The position numbers and the translations under genes are program-made. From NCBI GenBank assembly GCA_937996595.1, contig CALKVC010000005.1:12342-76341 (forward strand): DNA of 64,000 nt, written 5' to 3'. The notes beneath the pieces were generated by a model. That model was not told the DNA's origin, ran no database searches, and was given only the letters and a program-made list of their open reading frames with translations. Shown here piece after piece: positions 27,010-35,386 of this stretch. The first letter of the stretch is position 1; the number at the start of each line of letters is the position of its first letter. This stretch comes from an uncultured Chitinophagaceae bacterium (GTDB taxonomy: Bacteria > Bacteroidota > Bacteroidia > Chitinophagales > Chitinophagaceae).

Positions 27010-28872
27010 CTATTTATGCAGCATTTGTGCCACACACAGGTAACGCCAGTCATAATTATCGGCATCATGTGCATGTTGCGGCTTTCCTTTTTTTGCCAGC
27101 ACATGCGGTTTTAAGATATCTTCTTTTACAAGTTTTGCTTTGGCTTCATATAAGTAATCTTTCATCAGCGGGTTGCTCATCCATTGTTTCTGTGGAGGCT
27201 CATAGCCAATTTTATCTGTACGCCAAACGATATTGTGCGGAAGCTTGTTTTCCATCACAGCCCTCAGAATATACTTGGTGAATCCGTTTTTTATTTTGTA
27301 TGCCGAAGGAAGTGAAAAGATGAACTTCACCATTTCATCATACAGGAATGGCAGCCTTACTTCCCTTCCGTGGGCCATGGCATTCCGGTCGCTGTACCGC
27401 AGCAATTCTTCCAGGCCATGTTGTACCGTGTTGAAATAAAGGATATCATTCAGTTTGGTAACAACCGGTTTATGAATGCCTTCCCATTCCCTTCCTTTCA
27501 GGTATCCCATCATGGTGCCGGTAACTTCTGTATTGCTGATGATCTTGTTGTATTCTTTCTTTTCCAGCGCAATGGATGCATGGGAAGGAAGAAATGCGGC
27601 TAGAATATTTTTCAGGCTCCAGGGAAAGCTAACCTGGTTTTGCTGTAACAGGTATTTTTCCCTGGAAGCGGCAGAAAAATGATTCCTGCTTACCAGTTCC
27701 TGCAAATACCAGTGAACATATTTATGGTACCCGGCAAATATTTCATCAGCGCCCTGGCCGTCAAGCAAAACTTTTATATTATGGGTTTTGGCGAGTTCAT
27801 ACACTTTATACTGTGCGTAAACGCTGGATGAAGGAAAAGGTTCTTCCTGGTGGTAACAGAGTTTTTCAAAATCGTTTAACAGGTTCTGTGCCGTAGGGGC
27901 TGTTGTATAATTTTCTACGTTAAAATGTTTTGAAACCTGTTTTATATATTGCTGTTCATTTTTTTCATAACCCGGAAAAACGGCAGAAAATGTTTTTAAT
28001 TTTCCGGTTAGGCTATCGGAATGTTTGCTAATGTAATACAGGATGGATGAACTGTCGAGGCCACCACTAAGGCTGGCGCCAACCGGCACATCGCTCCTAA
28101 GCCTTCTGTTTACAGAGGTATACAGAAAAGTGTCAAGTGTTTTTACTGCCGGTTCTTCACCGATCTTTACCTGTGCCTGTTTATCTATGTCCCAGTAATG
28201 TTCAACCACGAGGTGGTTTTCCGGTGCATGGAATTTCAGGTAATGAGCGGGCGGAAGCGAATAGATCTGTTTATAAAAAGTTTGTGATTTATTTGCCGGG
28301 TTTTGAACATAGCCAAGCGTAACGTAATTGAGAATCATTTTATTTTCAACCGTTTTTTCAATGCCTGCTGCCCAAATCCCTTTCATTTCACTGGCAAATG
28401 CAAAAACATTTTTTTCACTGTAATAGTAAAATGGCTTTTCTCCAAAACGGTCCCTGGCTGCAAACAGGCACTGTTCTTTTTCATCCCATATGGCAAAAGC
28501 AAACATACCGTCGAGATATTGCAGGCATTTTTCCCGGTAGCAGTCGTATGCAGCGAGTATCACTTCGGTATCGCTTTCAGTGAAAAAATGATAGCCTGAT
28601 TTTTTCAGTTCCCTTTTCAGTTCAATGTAATTATATATTTCACCATTATAAACAATGCTGTATTGATGCATATAATGCATGGGCTGGGCAGCGGCTTCAG
28701 AAAGATCAATGATGGCAAGCCTTCTGTGTGCAAGGCCTGCGTTGTTTTTCCGGTTTATCCAGTACCCTTCACCGTCAGGCCCGCGGTGGGCGATAGCCGC
28801 AGCCATATTTTTAAGAACATCGGGGTTTAAAAAATTTTTATCCGGGGAGATGATACCTGCAATGCCACACAT
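27010..28872 (-). CDS. asnB: Glutamine-hydrolysing asparagine synthetase
   Basis: A 620-residue enzyme that converts aspartate to asparagine, or a close relative acting in amidotransfer. The class II glutaminase nucleophile is Cys2 in 'MCGIAG'. 'RRLAIIDLS' and 'YNGEIYNY' complete the glutaminase domain, and the synthetase domain has the PP-loop 'SGGLDSSS' and 'LLDGQGADEIFAGYHKY'. Relatives also occur in polysaccharide clusters, but here it neighbours amino-acid metabolism genes. It lies 38 bases downstream of the DUF2911 pair. Confidence 0.92.
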   Translation of the reverse strand: MCGIAGIISPDKNFLNPDVLKNMAAAIAHRGPDGEGYWINRKNNAGLAHRRLAIIDLSEAAAQPMHYMHQYSIVYNGEIYNYIELKRELKKSGYHFFTESDTEVILAAYDCYREKCLQYLDGMFAFAIWDEKEQCLFAARDRFGEKPFYYYSEKNVFAFASEMKGIWAAGIEKTVENKMILNYVTLGYVQNPANKSQTFYKQIYSLPPAHYLKFHAPENHLVVEHYWDIDKQAQVKIGEEPAVKTLDTFLYTSVNRRLRSDVPVGASLSGGLDSSSILYYISKHSDSLTGKLKTFSAVFPGYEKNEQQYIKQVSKHFNVENYTTAPTAQNLLNDFEKLCYHQEEPFPSSSVYAQYKVYELAKTHNIKVLLDGQGADEIFAGYHKYVHWYLQELVSRNHFSAASREKYLLQQNQVSFPWSLKNILAAFLPSHASIALEKKEYNKIISNTEVTGTMMGYLKGREWEGIHKPVVTKLNDILYFNTVQHGLEELLRYSDRNAMAHGREVRLPFLYDEMVKFIFSLPSAYKIKNGFTKYILRAVMENKLPHNIVWRTDKIGYEPPQKQWMSNPLMKDYLYEAKAKLVKEDILKPHVLAKKGKPQHAHDADNYDWRYLCVAQMLHK

Positions 28873-28910
28873 GTTGTAAATATCATTATTCCGGTAAGGG
28901 TAGCCAAAAA

Positions 28911-29573
28911 TTATTTTGTAAAACTGATTGGCAAAACAGCTTTCACATTGTCCCAGGCCATCAGCAAACCGGTTCCGGAAGGACTGTCTTCAAATATCAT
29001 GGTAAAATCTTCCAGCGTCGGGTTTTGCAAGCTAACGGGAATATCGGTTTGTAATATATCTTTTGAGCGGTCCATATGCAATCCCCAGGTATACAGGTTG
29101 CTGTTTAAAACGATTGTCCATTTATCAGGAAATGGGATACAGTATATCACATACCGGCCCTTATTTACAACATGCCCGTTGATAACAACCTGTTTGAAAA
29201 ATTCTATTTCGGTGGCTTCATTGGCACCAAGGCGCCATTCTCTGCCATAAATGCAAAGACTGTTTTCTGTATTTCCAAAAATCATCCGGCCCTTTTTTTG
29301 CGGCCTGCTGTAAATGACCCTGCATGCCAGGTTGCCGGAATCGGTGCCGTTCATTTTCAATACCGGGTATGCAGATGGGGAATAGCTTATATCAAGCGGT
29401 GATTTATCATATGTGGTATACGGGTTAAGTTTTTCCTTATTTATCAGCGTATCGGCAATAACCGAAACCTTGTTTCCTGACTGATCAACTTTTGTATTAC
29501 ATGATAACAGAACTAAAGAAATTGATATGAACAGGCATATTAACAGGCAGGTTGGTTTTTTCAACATAAACAT
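28911..29573 (-). CDS. DUF2911 lipoprotein (second copy)
   Basis: 220 residues with a signal peptide and lipobox-like 'VLLSC' near residue 25, then a DUF2911 domain: 'YSRPQKKGRMIFGN', 'WRLGANEATEIEFF' and 'VNKGRYVIYCIPFPDKWT'. A start two codons later is equally possible. It is a tandem paralog of the gene at 29579-30142, with 5 bases between them. DUF2911 function is unknown; the domain is predicted secreted. Confidence 0.85.
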   Translation of the reverse strand: MFMLKKPTCLLICLFISISLVLLSCNTKVDQSGNKVSVIADTLINKEKLNPYTTYDKSPLDISYSPSAYPVLKMNGTDSGNLACRVIYSRPQKKGRMIFGNTENSLCIYGREWRLGANEATEIEFFKQVVINGHVVNKGRYVIYCIPFPDKWTIVLNSNLYTWGLHMDRSKDILQTDIPVSLQNPTLEDFTMIFEDSPSGTGLLMAWDNVKAVLPISFTK

Positions 29574-29578
29574 ATTGG

Positions 29579-30142
29579 TTATAATGAAATGGGTAAACTA
29601 ATTTTTATATCATCCCAGGTTACCTGCAAGGAAAACCCGGTTGTCGTTTTTTCAAAATACATTGACAGGTATTCTTCCGGTGCCGTCATTTTTTCAACAG
29701 GCACATCAACCCGCATAATATCTTTTTGCCTGTCGTATTTAAATGAGCCCCAGATATCTGTTTCCCGGTTCAGTATAATTGTCCATTTGCTGCTGTCTGG
29801 TATGGCGTATAAAGTATACCGGCCTTTTTTCAGTTTATTATTCCTTATTTTAACCGGCTGGAAAAATTCTATTTCGGTAGCTTCATTGGCCCCTAATCTC
29901 CATACTTTTCCATATTCAATCAGGTTACCGAAAATAAGCCGGCCGTTTTTTTGCGGCCTGCTGTATACAATTCTAGCCATCAATGGTTCTTTTGCTTTTT
30001 CCTGGATCCTTAGCAGGGGATAATTGTCGGGGTAGTAACTAATATCCAACGGTGATTTATCCAGTTGAGGAGGTTTAGACTGGCAAAAAACCGAGGGGCA
30101 GTTTAAAACGCATGTGAAAAGGAAAAAAATGAGTTGTTTCAT
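29579..30142 (-). CDS. DUF2911 secreted protein (first copy)
   Basis: 187 residues with a Sec signal peptide (1-20, ending 'SVFCQ') and one DUF2911 domain: 'YSRPQKNGRLIFGN', 'WRLGANEATEIEFFQP' and 'KKGRYTLYAIPDSSKWT'. It is the upstream member of the tandem pair; the core motifs are nearly identical while the termini differ (lipoprotein versus soluble). Local duplication is the simplest explanation. Confidence 0.85.
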   Translation of the reverse strand: MKQLIFFLFTCVLNCPSVFCQSKPPQLDKSPLDISYYPDNYPLLRIQEKAKEPLMARIVYSRPQKNGRLIFGNLIEYGKVWRLGANEATEIEFFQPVKIRNNKLKKGRYTLYAIPDSSKWTIILNRETDIWGSFKYDRQKDIMRVDVPVEKMTAPEEYLSMYFEKTTTGFSLQVTWDDIKISLPISL

Positions 30143-30169
30143 CAGTATGGCTGTTTTTTCAAAGATATA

Positions 30170-30769
30170 TTAATCGGTATGTAATAATTGTTCCAGCGTA
30201 TGTTGGGCATGATTTTTTAACAAAGGGAAAAAGTCATCATAATAGAGTTTAAGCATTGGCAATTTATCTGTGAATATGCTGAAAGCGTCATCAGGGTTAT
30301 CAAGGTATTTAGCCCGTTGCACCAGCCCGTAAAAACTTTTTTGTATGCCCCGGGTATGCCTGTAATTAAGTAACCAGTTGTGTAGTTTCATGTAAGGAAA
30401 GATAGACTGAAAACCTGCAGGCAATTCATTTACATGCGCATCCAATATTGCATATGTGCCCGTGCTGAATGATTCCAGTTGTGATACGGATGCAAATTCA
30501 TTGCTGTCATTTGCCAGGAAATAATCATAAACAATATCAGTGAATGCACCGGCATATAAACCATATGCCGGTTTGAAAACCTGTTTCATTTCCCTGGTTA
30601 CGGCATGCGTATCGGTGAAGTTATCAATGCTCCGGTGAAGCCTGATGCCAGCTTGAATAGCCGGGTTGTACTGGTATTGTTTTTTCCCTTTCACGAAATC
30701 ACTGATCATGTTACCAACCAGCACCTGGGGAAGGCCAAAAGACAAATGTGCATGCGCCAGGTAATTCAT
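30170..30769 (-). CDS. acpH: Acyl carrier protein phosphodiesterase
   Basis: A 199-residue HD-like phosphodiesterase that removes 4'-phosphopantetheine from holo-ACP. I chose the ATG at 30769 because 'MNYLAHAHLSFG' is the family N-terminus; the in-frame extension upstream is not family-like. 'VGNMISDFVKG' and 'GIRLHRSIDNFTDTH' are the conserved metal-ligand regions, and 'IVYDYFLA' follows. It lies 27 bases upstream of the DUF2911 pair. Confidence 0.87.
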   Translation of the reverse strand: MNYLAHAHLSFGLPQVLVGNMISDFVKGKKQYQYNPAIQAGIRLHRSIDNFTDTHAVTREMKQVFKPAYGLYAGAFTDIVYDYFLANDSNEFASVSQLESFSTGTYAILDAHVNELPAGFQSIFPYMKLHNWLLNYRHTRGIQKSFYGLVQRAKYLDNPDDAFSIFTDKLPMLKLYYDDFFPLLKNHAQHTLEQLLHTD

Positions 30770-30991
30770 GTGTAAATGTACATTCAAACCGCTTATATTC
30801 ATTTATCACTTTTTAACAGCAGCATCGCAAGATTTATAATTTTATTAAGATATACATGTAAACCATTGCCGGTATTGGTTTTTACGCAAATGTTTACTGT
30901 AATCCGGGATATTTCGTTTGCCGTTTATCTAATTCTGTCTTCCAAAACAGTACACGGTCATTTTCAGGATAAACCAGGGTGCAGCTTCCTG

Positions 30992-30999
30992 TAGATTTG
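30992..30999 (+). promoter_or_regulatory. Candidate -7 box for the PepSY-like gene
   Basis: TAGATTTG, a full match to TAnnTTTG, 58 bases before the ATG at 31058. A small hairpin-capable stretch (TGCGG/CCGCA) lies in the intervening leader. Confidence 0.4.
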
Positions 31000-31057
31000 T
31001 ATGGTAAAATGCGGTAAGCCATGCCGCAGTATTAAATAACCAATAAAAAGTATAGAC

Positions 31058-31513
31058 ATGAAAAAGTTAACAGCCATTATTGCCGCATTTGTCCTTTTGA
31101 TAAGTACAAGTGCTTTTGCAAACACAGGTATCGGTATTGATAATGTCTCTAAAACAGTGAAGGAGGCATTTGAAAAGAATTTTTCAGGGGCGCAGCAGGT
31201 TTCCTGGGAGCAAACTGATAACCTTTACTTCGCTACATTCAACTATAATGAGAAAGAAGTGAATGCGGCTTACAATGAAAAAGGGGAGTTGATCGGTGTT
31301 TCACGAAAACTGCAGTTATCTGACATTCCGTTAAAAGTTTCCAATGCCTTAAAGCAGGAGTTTGAAGGCTATAACATTTTAAATACGGTTACTGAAATGT
31401 TATATGAGGGCCAGACGGTTTATTATGCAACAGCCGAAGGGGTGAGTAAAATCCTTAAACTGAAATGTTTTTCAGACGGCCAGGTGTATGTTGAAAAAAG
31501 GATAAGAAAATAA
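31058..31513 (+). CDS. Secreted PepSY-like (BLIP-fold) protein
   Basis: 151 residues with a clear signal peptide (1-21, 'AFVLLISTSAFA'). The mature part holds the small alpha/beta repeats of the PepSY-like/beta-lactamase-inhibitor-like family common in Bacteroidota: 'FEKNFSGAQQVSWEQTDNLY' and then 'AAYNEKGELIGVSR'. It is probably periplasmic. Function is unknown; inhibitor or adaptor roles are proposed for the fold. Transcribed alone, with a candidate promoter upstream. Confidence 0.78.
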   Translation: MKKLTAIIAAFVLLISTSAFANTGIGIDNVSKTVKEAFEKNFSGAQQVSWEQTDNLYFATFNYNEKEVNAAYNEKGELIGVSRKLQLSDIPLKVSNALKQEFEGYNILNTVTEMLYEGQTVYYATAEGVSKILKLKCFSDGQVYVEKRIRK

Positions 31514-31540
31514 AGCCGGTTCATAGATTCTTTTTTCGGG

Positions 31541-31653
31541 AAACTGTATCAAAGTTGATCTTGTCATGTAATTCAAAAAAAGGGCTTCTGCAGTATGTTG
31601 TAACGCTGCTTTTTTGCTCAAAATTCATGATATGCGCTGCTTTGATACAGTTT
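31541..31653. repeat. 113-base segment bounded by 14-base perfect inverted repeats
   Basis: AAACTGTATCAAAG (31541-31554) and CTTTGATACAGTTT (31640-31653) are exact reverse complements 85 bases apart, and the right arm continues into a T run. It could be a MITE-like element or a long-range terminator hairpin. No clear target duplication is seen. Confidence 0.5.
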
Positions 31654-31883
31654 TTTTGATAGAAACCAGGAAATTGTTCTTAATTTGTATATAATCAAAT
31701 AAATATAGATATAAAATTATACTAATTTTAATGCCGTGGCAACAGGAAACCCCATTTTCACGATTGATATTATTAAATAATATAAATTGATTTTTAATAA
31801 ATTGTTAATCAATCTATTATATAATAAATGCCTGATATTTTTTTTAAAAAATGACAGATAATGATAAAATAATCTCTGTATAA

Positions 31884-31914
31884 TTTGGAATTAGGATTTT
31901 TAATAGTATTTTTA
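31884..31914 (+). promoter_or_regulatory. Candidate promoter of the polysaccharide locus
   Basis: TTTG at 31884-31887, exactly 19 bases, then TATTTTTA at 31907-31914. The -33 element and spacing are ideal for Bacteroidota, and the -7 box has one mismatch to TAnnTTTG. A start near 31920 would give a leader of about 160 bases before wza. Confidence 0.5.
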
Positions 31915-31930
31915 CGCTCAGGATATGGCC

Positions 31931-32040
31931 ACAAACTACATCCTCAACAACTTAGCTTTACTTACCTCTTTATCCTACCAAATACCTCAGTCTTTTCCTA
32001 TCCTGTAAGAAACCTTACCTCCAACCCTATCTAAAAGCTT
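31931..32040 (+). promoter_or_regulatory. C-rich, G-poor leader: candidate Rho-utilisation (rut) region
   Basis: In these 110 bases I count 36 C and only 5 G, with many YC dinucleotides, in sharp contrast to the flanks. That composition is the hallmark of Rho loading sites on nascent RNA. It lies between the candidate promoter and wza, in a locus that encodes its own NusG paralog. An all-AT hairpin (32046-32065) follows it. Confidence 0.5.
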
Positions 32041-32082
32041 CCCAATATTTATATTTTTATAAATAACCCTAATGGTATTATT

Positions 32083-32859
32083 ATGGCAAGCAGATTCGTC
32101 GGATTTATTTTAATTATTTCGGTAATGGTTTCTTGTAATACAAGCAGGAAAGTGGCATATTTTGAAAATGTACAGGATGCGGCATTTAAATCTACCCTGG
32201 CAACAGTAGAAGCGCCTATCCAGGCAAATGATATTCTTACTATAACAATCAGCAGCCTTAATGCGGAAGCATCCGCCATATTTAACCCTTCCAGTAATTC
32301 TGTTACCCGGATTGCATCAGCATCAGGAACAGAAACAATAGCCGGCGGATACCTGGTAAACCCGGAAGGTAATATCCAGTTGCCGATCATTGGAAATGTA
32401 GTGGCGGCAGGGCTTACCAAAAAACAACTGAAAGAAAGTATCACCAATATACTGTTATCCAAAAAATTATTGATTGATCCGATTGTAGATATCCGTTACC
32501 TGAATTTTGAGGTAACCGTTTTGGGGGAAGTTGGCCGGCCTACCGTAATTACGGTTCCCAGTGAAAAGATATCATTGATAAAGGCATTGGGCCTGGCCGG
32601 AGACCTGACCATTTATGGCCGTCGTGATAATGTACTGCTGATCCGTGAAGAAAACGGCCAGCGCATCACCAGGCATATAGACCTTAATTCCAGTGAGTTT
32701 TTAAGTTCACCATACTATTACCTGCAACCCAATGATGTGATTTATGTAGAACCGAATAAAACCAAAGTGGCCAGTTCAAGCAGGTCGCAACAGGTTGTGC
32801 CGATTGTGTTAAGCAGCCTTTCTATCATTGTGGTTGTAATTACAAGCCTGATCAAGTAA
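32083..32859 (+). CDS. Polysaccharide export lipoprotein, Wza/BexD-like
   Basis: A 258-residue outer-membrane export protein. The lipobox 'VMVSC' places the lipidated cysteine at C18. The Poly_export domain ('IQANDILTITISSLNAEA', 'GGYLVNPEGNIQLPIIGNV') is followed by an SLBB-type domain ('EVTVLGEVGRPTVITVPSE'). It ends in a hydrophobic helix ('VVPIVLSSLSIIVVVITSL'), in the place where Wza spans the outer membrane. It is the first gene of the locus, 25 bases before wzc, with which it forms the transport machine. Confidence 0.9.
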   Translation: MASRFVGFILIISVMVSCNTSRKVAYFENVQDAAFKSTLATVEAPIQANDILTITISSLNAEASAIFNPSSNSVTRIASASGTETIAGGYLVNPEGNIQLPIIGNVVAAGLTKKQLKESITNILLSKKLLIDPIVDIRYLNFEVTVLGEVGRPTVITVPSEKISLIKALGLAGDLTIYGRRDNVLLIREENGQRITRHIDLNSSEFLSSPYYYLQPNDVIYVEPNKTKVASSSRSQQVVPIVLSSLSIIVVVITSLIK

Positions 32860-32884
32860 TAGCAAGTAACAGAGAAATCGTACC

Positions 32885-35215
32885 ATGCAAAAAAGTAAAC
32901 ATAAGAAAACGGTAGCGCAGAAAGAGAATTTCAGCCAGATGCTGGTGTCGAAATTCCTTCCGTACTGGCCGTTGTTTATCATATTTGCCATACTGTCTGT
33001 TGCGGGTGCATTCGTTTACCTCAGGTATGCCACCCCGATATATGAAGCCAGTGCAACCCTGATCATCAAGGATGAGAAGAAAGGGAACGAAGATTCAAAG
33101 CTTACCGAATCTTTGGATATGATCTCTTCAAAAAAGATTGTTGAGAATGAAATTGAAGTGATCCAGTCGCGTACACTGATGGATAATGTGGTTAAGAAAT
33201 ACCACCTGTATGCTCCTGTTTTTGACCAGGGAAAGGTGAAGGCGGTTTCCGCTTATACCACTTCACCGGTTACGGTAGTGGCATTAACACCGGATTCTCT
33301 GAAAGGACAGGATAAGATTGAACTGGATTACGACAAAAAAAGCCGGACAGTTACCCTTAACAAAAAATACAAGTGCAGCATGAACGAGTTTCTGAATACC
33401 CCTTACGGTATTTTGAAATTCATTCCAAACAAGTACCAGTCTCCCGGATATGAACACAAGCAATTGTACTTTTCATTGGTAGATCCTAAAGTGGCTGCGA
33501 TGAGGATTCTTCCTAACCTGAATGTTGCGCCTTCCAGTAAGTTATCAACGGTGGTTAACCTGGGATACCGTGACGAAATCCCGGAAAGGGGAGAAGATAT
33601 CCTGAACGGATTGATTCAGGCATATGAGGAATCGGCTATTCTTGATAAGAATTTACTGGCACGTAATACGCTGAAATTTGTAGAGGAAAGGCTGAATATT
33701 GTTGCGGCAGACCTTGCAGCCATTGAACAAAAAGTACAACAGTATAAGTCAGGGAAAAGTGCAGTGGATATAAGCACACAGGGGCAGCTTTACCTGCAGA
33801 ATGTAAGCACCAACGACCAGAAACTGAGCGAGGTGAACATGCAGCTTTCGGTACTTGACCAGGTGGAAAAATTTGTTGCTAATAAGAATAACGGCGAAGG
33901 TATTGTTCCTTCAACACTTGGTGTTAGCGACCCTATGTTATCCGGGCTGATTGATAAATTGTATTCTTCTGAACTGGAATATGAAAAACTGAAAACCACC
34001 GTTGGTGAAAACAACCCTAAACTGGTTTCCCTGAAGGATCAGATAAGCAAGATAAGGCCCAATATCCTGGAGAATATCCAGAGCCAGCGCCAGAGCTTGA
34101 CTGCAGCCAAATCGAACCTGAATGTAACCAACAGCAACTATAATTCCATCTTAAATACAGTACCGCAGAAAGAGCGCCAGTTGCTCGACATAAGCCGGGA
34201 ACAAAATATCAAGAGCAGCATCTACTCCTTCCTGTTACAGAAGAAGGAAGAAAGCGCCCTTTCCTATGCATCAACCGTTTCAAACAGCCGGGTGGTTGAT
34301 ACCGCCCAGGCCGGAGCATTCCCGGTAAGCCCCAATAAAAAACTTATTTACCTGGTGGCTTTAGCCATAGCCATGGCTTTATGGGTGGCCGTTATCACCC
34401 TTAAAGAGGCGTTCACCGGTAAAATCCTTTACAGGAGGGAGATTGAAGCCCTAACTGCCATACCTATCATCGGGGAAGTGGCTTTTGAAAAATCAAAGAA
34501 CCCGATTGTAATCCAGGCTGGAAAAAGGAGTTTCATCGTGGAAGAATTCAGAAAACTGCGTACATCGCTTTCTTTCCTGGGTATAGATGCCACTCACAAA
34601 AAGATACTGGTTACTTCAAACATTTCAGGTGAAGGCAAAAGTTTCATCGCTTCAAACCTGGCAGTAAGCATTGCACTTACCGGTAAAAAAGTGGTGCTGG
34701 TTGACCTTGACCTGAACATGCCAACCCAGTCTAAGATATTTGGTGTGCACCAGGAGCTTGGCGTTACAGATTTCCTGCAAGGGAAAAAATACCCGGAAGA
34801 TATCATTAAGCCCCTCGAAGGGCATGAAAACCTGTTTTTTATTTCGGGGGGAGAGTTACCGGAGAATCCATCAGAATTACTGCTGAACGGAAAGATCAGC
34901 GAACTGATAGAATACCTGGACAACAGTTTCGACATGGTGATCATTGATACATCACCGATTGTACTGATTACTGATGCTTACATTTTATCAGAAATGTGCG
35001 ACGCCACCCTGTACGTGATGAGGCATGGCTATACTCCTAAACTGCTGGTAAAAAGAGTAGACGAAAATCTTGAAATAAACCCGATTCACAATCCTGCTAT
35101 CGTATTCAACGGGGTTAAGACAAGGGGATTATTCAGAAATAACTATGGTTATGGCTATAATTACGTGTATGGAAACAAAGCGTATGGCAATAACAAAAAA
35201 ACAGTGAAATCCTAA
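32885..35215 (+). CDS. wzc: Wzc-like polysaccharide co-polymerase with tyrosine autokinase domain
   Basis: 776 residues: an N-terminal transmembrane helix (about 30-50), a Wzz/GNVR periplasmic coiled-coil region, a second transmembrane helix (about 480-500) and a cytoplasmic BY-kinase. The kinase shows Walker A 'SGEGKS' (about 580), A' 'VVLVDLDLNMP' and Walker B 'MVIIDTSP'. The C-terminus has a tyrosine cluster ('NNYGYGYNYVYGNKAYG'), the usual autophosphorylation tail. It controls chain length and export with the Wza-like protein. The A' box is somewhat unusual (DLDLNMP instead of the common DxDxRxP). Confidence 0.92.
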   Translation: MQKSKHKKTVAQKENFSQMLVSKFLPYWPLFIIFAILSVAGAFVYLRYATPIYEASATLIIKDEKKGNEDSKLTESLDMISSKKIVENEIEVIQSRTLMDNVVKKYHLYAPVFDQGKVKAVSAYTTSPVTVVALTPDSLKGQDKIELDYDKKSRTVTLNKKYKCSMNEFLNTPYGILKFIPNKYQSPGYEHKQLYFSLVDPKVAAMRILPNLNVAPSSKLSTVVNLGYRDEIPERGEDILNGLIQAYEESAILDKNLLARNTLKFVEERLNIVAADLAAIEQKVQQYKSGKSAVDISTQGQLYLQNVSTNDQKLSEVNMQLSVLDQVEKFVANKNNGEGIVPSTLGVSDPMLSGLIDKLYSSELEYEKLKTTVGENNPKLVSLKDQISKIRPNILENIQSQRQSLTAAKSNLNVTNSNYNSILNTVPQKERQLLDISREQNIKSSIYSFLLQKKEESALSYASTVSNSRVVDTAQAGAFPVSPNKKLIYLVALAIAMALWVAVITLKEAFTGKILYRREIEALTAIPIIGEVAFEKSKNPIVIQAGKRSFIVEEFRKLRTSLSFLGIDATHKKILVTSNISGEGKSFIASNLAVSIALTGKKVVLVDLDLNMPTQSKIFGVHQELGVTDFLQGKKYPEDIIKPLEGHENLFFISGGELPENPSELLLNGKISELIEYLDNSFDMVIIDTSPIVLITDAYILSEMCDATLYVMRHGYTPKLLVKRVDENLEINPIHNPAIVFNGVKTRGLFRNNYGYGYNYVYGNKAYGNNKKTVKS

Positions 35216-35227
35216 ATCTCAAATATC

Positions 35228-35386
35228 ATGAAAATCAATTTCTCAAACCAATCAAATGTGTCTGGGGGAGACTATGCCTTACCTTCCAAATTACTTCCAT
35301 CCTTGAATAACTGCAAATTTCAAATTTTTAAAAAAAATGATTATGCAGAAAAATTGGTACGCTGTTTACACAAAACCGCAACATGA
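35228..35386 (+). other. 52-codon ORF in the leader of the NusG-like gene
   Basis: An ATG at 35228 opens a 52-codon frame that ends at TGA 35384-35386, overlapping the start of the NusG-like gene in another frame. It has no hydrophobic segment or motif I recognise. It could be a real small protein, a leader peptide that couples translation to nusG expression, or chance. Kept only as a candidate. Confidence 0.25.

Larger units (their letters stand above)
31514..31930. other. AT-rich intergenic region ahead of the polysaccharide locus
   Basis: No gene is visible. The first part carries a 14-base inverted repeat pair (listed separately). From about 31680 to 31910 the sequence is extremely AT-rich, with ATTGATT (31786-31792) and AATCAAT (31807-31813) as an inverted repeat and long A/T runs near 31838-31853. 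This may be a curved, protein-bound control region. The locus promoter lies at its right end. Confidence 0.5.
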
